A program made the position numbers and the translations under genes. Below, in pieces: positions 58,222 through 64,000 of a stretch of DNA of 64,000 nt (its first letter is position 1; each line of letters starts with the position of its first letter). The notes below the pieces were generated by a model, which was not told where the DNA came from, did not search any database, and saw only the letters and a list, made by a program, of their open reading frames with translations. Source of the DNA: Notoacmeibacter sp. MSK16QG-6 (lineage in GTDB: Bacteria; Pseudomonadota; Alphaproteobacteria; Rhizobiales; Rhizobiaceae); contig NZ_JAMYXM010000001.1 of assembly GCF_024158145.1 (NCBI RefSeq), forward strand, positions 124,001 to 188,000, given 5' to 3'.

Positions 58222-59001
58222 GTGCGTCTGAGCGCCAAATCGATTATCGCACTGCTCGTTCTTTGCGGATTGGCCGTCGCCGGGATCGTCCCATACGACG
58301 TGCTCGAAGACCAGCTGAACGCTGTTGTCGGAGAGAATTTCAGCAGGGCTGACGCCACGGTTTCCACGTCTTCCGAGGATGACGCCGCAGGCAATCTACG
58401 CTCGACGAAATCGTCCACGGACAATCTTCCGGTCTCGACGGGCGATTTCGATTTCTGGGTACTCGCTCTGTCGTGGTCGCCCAGCTACTGCGCATCGGAA
58501 GGCGAGAAAGCGAGCCGACGACAATGCGGGCGTGGCGGACCAAAAGGCTTCGTCGTTCACGGTCTCTGGCCGCAATACGAAGGCGGCAAATATCCAAGCA
58601 ATTGCCAATCGTCCGAACCGGGACGCATCTCTCAACAGGTTTATGCCGGGATCAGCGATCTCATCCCGACTATCGGGCTGGCCGGTCATGAATGGCGAAA
58701 ACACGGCACCTGCACCGAACTAAGCCCCACAGATTATTTTCGCGTCACCCGCGCCGCCTTTGAGAAAATCCGCATGCCGACGCGGCTCGGAGGCGGCGCC
58801 GTTTCGCCGGCCGAGGCCGAAGAGGCCTTTATCCGTCTGAACCGTGGACTGAATCGCAACGGCATAGCCGTTACATGCGACCGCCGTTACGTGCGCGATG
58901 TGCGCATCTGCATGGATAAATCCCTTAACTTCATCGCTTGCCCAGCCGTCGACCGCCGGGCCTGCAATATGAAACAAGCGCTCATGCCCAAGCGCGGCTG
59001 A
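58222..59001 (+). CDS. Ribonuclease T2 family protein (periplasmic)
   Basis: 259 residues from a GTG 3 nt past the previous stop. N-terminal signal/anchor (IIALLVLCGLAVAGIVPYDVL), a Ser/Asp-rich linker (about 35-75), then the T2 fold. Catalytic CAS I is KGFVVHGLWPQYEGG and CAS II is GLAGHEWRKHGTC; several Cys match T2 disulfides. FWVLALSWSPSYC is the usual entry strand. Degrades RNA outside the cytoplasm. Confidence 0.95.
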   Translation: MRLSAKSIIALLVLCGLAVAGIVPYDVLEDQLNAVVGENFSRADATVSTSSEDDAAGNLRSTKSSTDNLPVSTGDFDFWVLALSWSPSYCASEGEKASRRQCGRGGPKGFVVHGLWPQYEGGKYPSNCQSSEPGRISQQVYAGISDLIPTIGLAGHEWRKHGTCTELSPTDYFRVTRAAFEKIRMPTRLGGGAVSPAEAEEAFIRLNRGLNRNGIAVTCDRRYVRDVRICMDKSLNFIACPAVDRRACNMKQALMPKRG

Positions 59002-59028
59002 GCGCCGCCGTTTTCGGAGAGGACAACG

Positions 59029-59622
59029 ATGCCACGCCTGCTTTATTCCGACCCTTCGCCTTACAGCGCGAAAGCCCGCATGGGACTGACGCTGGCCAAT
59101 ATCGTCTTCGAAAGTGTGCCGACCGATACCAATGCGGAGCCGACGGAGTTGATGGAAGCCAACCCGCTTGGCAAAATTCCTGTCCTCATACTCGACGATA
59201 ACCGGAAGATCTTCGATTCGGGCGCCATCCTTCGCTACGCGGACAGGATGAGCGGCAATGGCGTCTATCCGCTTCAGCCGGATGCCCGTCTCGATGCGGA
59301 AGTAATGGAGAGCCTCAGCACCGGCCTCTGCGACGCAATGGTGGCGATGATTTACGAACGCCGGTTCCGGCCGGAAGAGATGGTCTATCAGGGCTGGATC
59401 GACAAGCAACTCGGAAAGGCAAAGCGCGGTTTTGCCTTTTTCGAAGGCGACGTACCTTCACTGGATGACGGTTTGCATGGCGGCCATATCACGCTCCGCG
59501 CCGCTATCGGTTACGCCAAGCTTCGCATGCCCAATGTTCTGAACGATTATCCCGATCTTTGCGAGTGGGCGTCAAGGTTCGATCGAACACGGCCCGATCT
59601 GGCAACCCTGCTTCCCAAATAA
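59029..59622 (+). CDS. Glutathione S-transferase family protein
   Basis: 197 residues. N-terminal thioredoxin fold with SDPSPYSAKARMGLTLANI (Ser in the active-site position), the cis-Pro loop ANPLGKIPVLIL, and IFDSGAILRYADRM (gamma-glutamyl site); all-helical C-domain ending LPNVLNDYPDLCEWASRF-like. Specific substrate unknown. 27 nt after RNase T2 and followed by a terminator. Confidence 0.9.
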   Translation: MPRLLYSDPSPYSAKARMGLTLANIVFESVPTDTNAEPTELMEANPLGKIPVLILDDNRKIFDSGAILRYADRMSGNGVYPLQPDARLDAEVMESLSTGLCDAMVAMIYERRFRPEEMVYQGWIDKQLGKAKRGFAFFEGDVPSLDDGLHGGHITLRAAIGYAKLRMPNVLNDYPDLCEWASRFDRTRPDLATLLPK

Positions 59623-59662
59623 GCTAAGCGACCTGACGAAGCTACGATGACCGCAAAGCATT

Positions 59663-59691
59663 AAAAAGCCCGGCACAATGGCCGGGCTTTT
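59663..59691. terminator. Bidirectional Rho-independent terminator
   Basis: AAAAGCCCGGC, loop ACAATG, GCCGGGCTTTT: an 11-bp perfect stem with an A-run on one side and T-run on the other, between the convergent GST and outer-membrane protein genes. Works for both. Confidence 0.92.
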
Positions 59692-59717
59692 CGATTTTCA
59701 GAGTTACGCAGGCTGTA

Positions 59718-60368
59718 TCAGAACTTGAAGCCGATACCCGCGCCGACGCGATGGTTGTCGATGCTGACATCCTGGTCGCCGGAGCCGGTATTGAACGTCT
59801 CGTCCATATAGTCGGTGTAGCGATATTCACCGCGAGCGAAGATCTGATTGGTGATCTTCACATCGGCGCCAGCGCCGACCGTGTAGCCGATGACGGCGTT
59901 GCTGTCGCTGCCGGCTGCATCGGAGACCTCCGCATCGGCGGCGGCCACACCACCCGTACCGTAGACGAGTACGCGGTCGTTAGGCGCATAACCGAGACGG
60001 GCGCGTAGCGAGCCATCGACACCGGTCTCGACGTCGGTTCCGTTCTCGTCGCCATTCATGGCGTTATAACCGACATCGGCTTCAGCACCGTAGACGATGT
60101 TGCCGTTCTGACGCTGATAACCGGCGAAAGCGGCGCCACCGAATGTATCGCTATCGACACCCGGCAGACCGTTGTCGCGGTCGGCATTGCTGTGATTGTA
60201 GTTGCCCATGGCACCTACATAACCGCCGTCCCAACCCATGACCGGTGTTTCTTCGACCATCACGGCAGGCGCTTCGGGGACCGCATCGATAGCGTCGGCA
60301 GCATGTGCAAGGCCGGCGACGGAGATGAGGCTAACGCCAGAAAGGGCGGCAAATACGATTTTCTTCAT
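59718..60368 (-). CDS. Outer membrane beta-barrel protein (Omp25/Omp31-like)
   Basis: 216 residues from the ATG giving MKKIVFAALSGVSLISVAGLAHA, a clear signal peptide with AHA cut. An acidic linker (EAPAVMVEETPVMG) leads into the barrel WDGGYVGAMGNYNHS, with alternating strands such as RARLGYAPNDRVLVYGTGGVA and GEYRYTDYMDE, and it ends in VGAGIGFKF with the C-terminal Phe required for BAM insertion. Related to the rhizobial/Brucella Omp25-Omp31 group. Confidence 0.92.
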   Translation of the reverse strand: MKKIVFAALSGVSLISVAGLAHAADAIDAVPEAPAVMVEETPVMGWDGGYVGAMGNYNHSNADRDNGLPGVDSDTFGGAAFAGYQRQNGNIVYGAEADVGYNAMNGDENGTDVETGVDGSLRARLGYAPNDRVLVYGTGGVAAADAEVSDAAGSDSNAVIGYTVGAGADVKITNQIFARGEYRYTDYMDETFNTGSGDQDVSIDNHRVGAGIGFKF

Positions 60369-60702
60369 TTCACTGTACTCATTCTTGTTGTTTGCACCGT
60401 CGAATTTGGGGGAGCGAACGGTGCTCACGTTTCGAACGGTAGGTAACGGCCGCGCATCGGCTCGGTTCCATACGCATTCATGAAAGCTAATTTGCGCTTC
60501 GAATGCGGAAAAAGACGAGCGGCGCAGTGGAGATTTTCTGGCGGGAATAAGGCGTTGCCTCACGTTGCAGCTATGCAACAGAGAGATTAGAAAGCCGTCT
60601 TTCTCAAGGCTTGGCCGCGATTGTCCGGGATCACGGTGCGCAAGGGCTGGTGCTGGTTTCGCCCCAATCTATATGCGATGGACCGATCCACAGGACACAT
60701 TC
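60369..60702. other. Divergent intergenic region with a perfect inverted repeat
   Basis: A 334-bp gene-free stretch between the divergent outer-membrane protein and antiporter genes. It holds GTTGCAGCTATGCAAC (60564-60579), a perfect 6-bp inverted repeat with 4-nt centre, about 125 bp before the antiporter start, which could be an operator. I saw no clear promoter hexamers and no ORF worth calling. Confidence 0.4.
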
Positions 60703-61653
60703 ATGCTGAGTTACGTTTCGCTGCTTGCCGGCTTTGCCCTTCTCATCGTCGGAGGCGACCTGCTCGTCAAAGGCGCTGTGGGCCTGGCGGAACGTTTTGA
60801 CGTGCCCCCGCTGATCATAGGCCTCACCATCGTCGCCTTCGGGACAAGCGCGCCGGAACTTTTCGTTTCGCTCGATGCCGTCCTATCCAATCAGCCGGGC
60901 CTGGCAGTCGGCAATGTGGTCGGCTCCAACATCGCCAATGTGCTGCTCGTGATCGGCGTTCCGGCAATGATTTCGCCGATGGCGCCAACCGAGCACGGCG
61001 TTCGACGCAATGTATTTGCCATGCTGGCCGCCACCGCGATTTTCATGGCGATGATGGGCTTTCAGGGGGAGCTGAGCCGCCTTTCAGGCGCTTTTCTTTT
61101 CGCTCTGCTGATCGCTTTTCTTGTCTGGCAGTTCATGAACGCCCGCAGCAATAAGCGTGCGCCGAGCTTCCTCGACGAGGATGAGGTCGATGCCGGTGGT
61201 CAAACCGGCACCGGAATCGGCCTTCGAATTGTGGCCGGTCTGGTCTTTCTGCCTCTCGGAGCTGAACTGACCGTCTCTGGCGCAAGCGCCATCGCCAGTT
61301 CGTTGGGCGTCCCGGAAACAGTGATCGGGCTTACCATTGTTGGGGTCGGCACATCGCTTCCAGAACTGGCGGCCAGCGTAGCAGCGGCATGGCGCAATCA
61401 CGGAGCGGTGGCGTTCGGCAATGTGGTCGGATCAAACCTTTTCAACATTCTGTCGATCATGGGGCTTACGGCCATGGTCGTGCCTTTCGATGTCGATCGG
61501 CGCATTATCGATGTCGATATGTGGGTGATGGCTGCAGTGGCTGTTGTTCTGGCTGTTGTCGTGTTCTGTCGGATCAAGATGGGCAAAGCACTCGGCGCGT
61601 TGCTGACGGCTGCTTTTCTCGTCTATCTCTATGCGCTGTTCGCCTCACATTGA
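60703..61653 (+). CDS. Calcium/sodium antiporter (YrbG/CaCA family)
   Basis: 316 residues from the ATG giving MLSYVSLLAGFALLIVGGD; ten membrane helices in two inverted halves. The alpha repeats are complete: VAFGTSAPELFVSLDAVL with GNVVGSNIANVLL, and VGVGTSLPELAASVAAAW with GNVVGSNLFNILS. An acidic central loop (FLDEDEVDAGG). It exchanges Ca2+ or another cation for Na+/H+. Converges with the SDR gene; only 6 nt separate the stops. Confidence 0.94.
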   Translation: MLSYVSLLAGFALLIVGGDLLVKGAVGLAERFDVPPLIIGLTIVAFGTSAPELFVSLDAVLSNQPGLAVGNVVGSNIANVLLVIGVPAMISPMAPTEHGVRRNVFAMLAATAIFMAMMGFQGELSRLSGAFLFALLIAFLVWQFMNARSNKRAPSFLDEDEVDAGGQTGTGIGLRIVAGLVFLPLGAELTVSGASAIASSLGVPETVIGLTIVGVGTSLPELAASVAAAWRNHGAVAFGNVVGSNLFNILSIMGLTAMVVPFDVDRRIIDVDMWVMAAVAVVLAVVVFCRIKMGKALGALLTAAFLVYLYALFASH

Positions 61654-61659
61654 CGCCGA

Positions 61660-62433
61660 TCAGGCAATGGATGCTCCGCCATCGGCACGAATCACCTGAC
61701 CATTTATGTATTGTGACGAATCCGACAGCAGGTAGCATGCGAGCGAAGCTATCTCATCGGGTCGGCCCATTCGCCCGGCGAGGCCGTTCTTCTCGCCGAC
61801 ATCGGCTTTCTCGCTTTCGCTAAGCCCCCAGCGCTCCGTCCAGCCCGTATCGATAGGCCCCGGCGCGATGGCGTTGCATCGGATCGATGGTGCGTAGCGG
61901 CGCGCCACTGAGCGCGTCAGCCCGATGACCGCCACCTGCGCCGGATTATAGGCAAATGCTTTCGGATCACCGCGCAATGAATCGCTGGAGGAGAAATTGA
62001 CGATGGCCCCTCCCCCTTTTCTTTTCATCAGGTCGATCGATTCTCGAATTGTCAGAAACGATCCGACGAGATCGACGTCGAAAACGGCGCGCAAGTCTGC
62101 CGGCTTCAAATCTTTCGGATCGGCGTCCCACAAATCCTCCGACCAGAACGAAGCGTTGTTGACGAGATAGTCGAGCCCATCCTCGCCTCGGCCGATTTCG
62201 CCGAATAGCTCGCGCACAGCCTCTTCGTCGGTGAGGTCGAGCTGTCGCGCTTCGATTCGCACCTTGCCGGCAAACCTTTCTTGAAGTTCGCGCGCAGGCT
62301 CGTCGTCATTGTGGTAGGTCAGCCAGAGGTTACACCCCCTCTCCGCCATCTGTCGGGCGACCTCCCTGCCCACGCCGCTCGATGCGCCAGTCACCACGGC
62401 CATCCGACCCGCCATATCCCTGTTTTCCGTCAT
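61660..62433 (-). CDS. SDR family oxidoreductase with altered YxxxK motif
   Basis: 257 residues. Rossmann dinucleotide motif VVTGASSGVGREVA, NNAS in YLVNNASFWSEDLW, Ser in IVNFSSSDSLRG, and C-terminal RADGGASIA are SDR hallmarks. But the active-site block reads AYNPAQVAVIGLTRS where YSASKAALIGLTRS is expected: Tyr is kept and the catalytic Lys is Gln. It may be a poor dehydrogenase or a binding/regulatory protein. Substrate unknown. Divergent from uvrC. Confidence 0.9.
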   Translation of the reverse strand: MTENRDMAGRMAVVTGASSGVGREVARQMAERGCNLWLTYHNDDEPARELQERFAGKVRIEARQLDLTDEEAVRELFGEIGRGEDGLDYLVNNASFWSEDLWDADPKDLKPADLRAVFDVDLVGSFLTIRESIDLMKRKGGGAIVNFSSSDSLRGDPKAFAYNPAQVAVIGLTRSVARRYAPSIRCNAIAPGPIDTGWTERWGLSESEKADVGEKNGLAGRMGRPDEIASLACYLLSDSSQYINGQVIRADGGASIA

Positions 62434-62536
62434 ATCCTCTCCACATGGCCCTCAGATCGACTGTCCCGATGATAATCGACGATGAAAATCCGTCCGGGTC
62501 TCAACATCTCGCCCGGAAAGTTCCAAATATAGGGAT

Positions 62537-64000
62537 ATGAGCGAAACGCGAATCATCAAGGCAAGACGCAACCGTCAGCGCAAAGAGCCACTGGTGCCAG
62601 GCGAAGACCGGGATCTCGGTGCGCGGGTGCGCGAACTGATAGACGAGAACGATGATGCTCGCGAAACCGCCGGAAGCGAACAGTGGCAACCGGGCGATAT
62701 CGTCACGGAAAGCCAGGCGACCGAGACCGACCGAGACGCCATAGAAGCACTATTGAAAGATATCGCCTGGGATAATCTGTCCGCGGCCGAGACTGCAGGC
62801 AAGACCGGCGCCGAAGCCATTGCGATCTACGTCAAGCAATTGCCGAACCGGCCCGGCGTCTATCGTATGCTGAACAAGGGCGGCGATGTTCTCTATGTCG
62901 GCAAGGCGCGCAGCCTGAAGAAGCGTGTTTCGAATTATGCGCAGGGCCGCGCCCACGCCGGACGTTTGACGCGCATGATCGCCGAAACCCATTCGATGGA
63001 TTTCATCGTCACCCGCACCGAGACAGAAGCTCTGCTGCTCGAAGCGAATCTGATCAAACGCTTGCGGCCACGCTTTAACGTTTTGCTGCGAGACGACAAA
63101 AGCTTCCCCTATATCGTTCTGACCACCGATCACAGCGCGCCGGGCATCTTCAAGCATCGAGGCGCACGGTCCAAACACCGCGATTATTACGGCCCCTTCG
63201 CCTCTGCCGGCGCGGTGACGCGGACGGTCAACTCCTTGCAGAAGGCCTTTCTCATCCGATCATGCTCCGACAGCGTCTATGCCAGCCGGACGCGCCCCTG
63301 CCTACTTTATCAGATCAAGCGATGCGCCGGCCCTTGCACGGGCGAAGTCAGCGAAGACGACTATCGTAAACTTGTACGGGACGCCGGCGATTTCCTGTCC
63401 GGCCGCTCGAACGCCGTCACAAAGCGCATGGCCGATGAAATGAATGCTGCGGCAGAAAATCTAGATTTCGAGCGCGCCGCGTTATTCCGCGACCGTCTGT
63501 CCTCTCTCTCCCACGTGCAGAGCCATCAGGGCATCAACGTGCAAGGCGTGGAGGAGGCGGATATTTTCGCCATCCATCAGGAGGGCGGGCAGAACTGCAT
63601 CGAGGTTTTCTTCTTCCGCACCGGTCAGAACTGGGGCAACCGCGCCTATTTCCCAAAAGCGGATTCAGCGCTCGAAGAAGGCGACGTGCTGGGCGCGTTC
63701 CTCTCGCAGTTCTACGACGACAAGCCCGTGCCGCGTCAGATTCTGCTTTCCCATTCCGTCGAGGATCAAAACCTGCTTGCCGAAGCCCTCTGCGTAAAAG
63801 CCAGCCGAAAGGTGACGATTGCGGTACCGGCGCGGGGGGAAAAGCGCGACCTGGTGGGTCGAGCGCTTCAAAACGCTCGAGAGGCGCTCGGAAGACGGCT
63901 CGCCGAGACCTCCGCACAGAGCAAATTGCTGGCCGGACTCGCCGCAACCTTCGGACTGGATGAGCCCCCGCGACGTATCGAGGTGTTCGATAACTCTCAC
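62537..64000 (+). CDS. uvrC: Excinuclease ABC subunit C (3' truncated by the window edge)
   Basis: 488 codons are present and the frame stays open to the right edge. ATG 62537 has AGGGAT just upstream. An unusually long polar N-terminus (about 95 residues) precedes the GIY-YIG nuclease domain, which begins [20 protein letters not shown] and continues [13 protein letters not shown]. Then come [22 protein letters not shown], the Cys-rich [15 protein letters not shown], the UVR motif region ([16 protein letters not shown]) and the start of the RNase H-like endonuclease domain (IEVFDNSH at the very end). Nucleotide-excision repair incision. Confidence 0.97.
   Translation, partial: MSETRIIKARRNRQRKEPLVPGEDRDLGARVRELIDENDDARETAGSEQWQPGDIVTESQATETDRDAIEALLKDIAWDNLSAAETAGKTGAEAIAIYVKQLPNRPGVYRMLNKGGDVLYVGKARSLKKRVSNYAQGRAHAGRLTRMIAETHSMDFIVTRTETEALLLEANLIKRLRPRFNVLLRDDKSFPYIVLTTDHSAPGIFKHRGARSKHRDYYGPFASAGAVTRTVNSLQKAFLIRSCSDSVYASRTRPCLLYQIKRCAGPCTGEVSEDDYRKLVRDAGDFLSGRSNAVTKRMADEMNAAAENLDFERAALFRDRLSSLSHVQSHQGINVQGVEEADIFAIHQEGGQNCIEVFFFRTGQNWGNRAYFPKADSALEEGDVLGAFLSQFYDDKPVPRQILLSHSVEDQNLLAEALCVKASRKVTIAVPARGEKRDLVGRALQNAREALGRRLAETSAQSKLLAGLAATFGLDEPPRRIEVFDNSH

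Overview
The window is a GC-rich, densely coding stretch of an alphaproteobacterial chromosome. I read it as a polar-growing member of the Hyphomicrobiales (Rhizobiales). The reasons are a growth-pole-ring (GPR/RgsE-type) giant coiled-coil protein, a long NuoE with a C-terminal extension, the block nuo - birA - rnj - mce - DUF1467 - proS - lolCD - dnaE, a perfect CtrA box (TTAA-N7-TTAA), and a divergent purMN / CDP-alcohol transferase - AI-2E permease - hdaA block. No phage, IS element or CRISPR array is visible. The only piece that looks inserted is a four-helix-bundle (23S IVS-type) gene inside the nuo operon.

Layout. 1-1.7 kb: 5'-truncated YcjF-like membrane protein and a small secreted orphan. 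1.7-9.1 kb (minus): folP-folB-folK, and the 1849-residue growth-pole-ring homologue upstream. 9.1-10.2 kb (plus): an Hpt phosphotransfer protein behind a CtrA box, then a 2Fe-2S ferredoxin. 10.2-14.7 kb (minus): an Mla/MCE-type lipid ABC transporter (permease, ATPase, MCE protein with 91-residue repeats, lipoprotein). 14.8-16.3 kb (plus): DgcA-like epimerase and a small Pro-rich secreted ORF. 16.2-26.1 kb (minus): gltX, an MFS carrier, dnaE, a 28-codon membrane microprotein with its own promoter, lolD, lolC, proS. 26.1-26.6 kb: intergenic region with a plus-strand sRNA candidate. 26.6-45.8 kb (minus): all fourteen nuo genes (A-N) followed by birA, rnj, mce and DUF1467. 46-49.8 kb (minus): NitT/TauT-type ABC importer and a Blh-like metallo-beta-lactamase-fold protein, divergent from a SulP transporter. 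51.8-54.9 kb (minus): tRNA-Arg(TCT), NDUFS4-like complex I accessory protein, tRNA-Pro(TGG), hdaA, AI-2E permease, CDP-alcohol phosphatidyltransferase. 55-59.6 kb (plus): purM-purN-rlmJ, a secreted Cys protein plus RNase T2, and a GST. 59.7-64 kb: outer-membrane beta-barrel, Ca/Na-type antiporter, an SDR with an altered active site, and uvrC running off the right edge.

How the parts relate. The nuo block makes respiratory complex I and is tightly coupled by 1-10 nt junctions. Three non-core reading frames sit in it: a four-helix-bundle gene (nuoC/nuoD), a 52-codon ORF (nuoF/nuoG) and a 65-codon two-helix membrane protein (nuoH/nuoI), the last two coupled at both ends. The best candidates for something undescribed are these nuo-embedded small proteins, the 28-residue membrane microprotein between lolD and dnaE (strong sigma70-like promoter overlapping a partial LexA-like motif), the CtrA-box promoter between the growth-pole-ring and Hpt genes, and the sRNA candidate upstream of proS.
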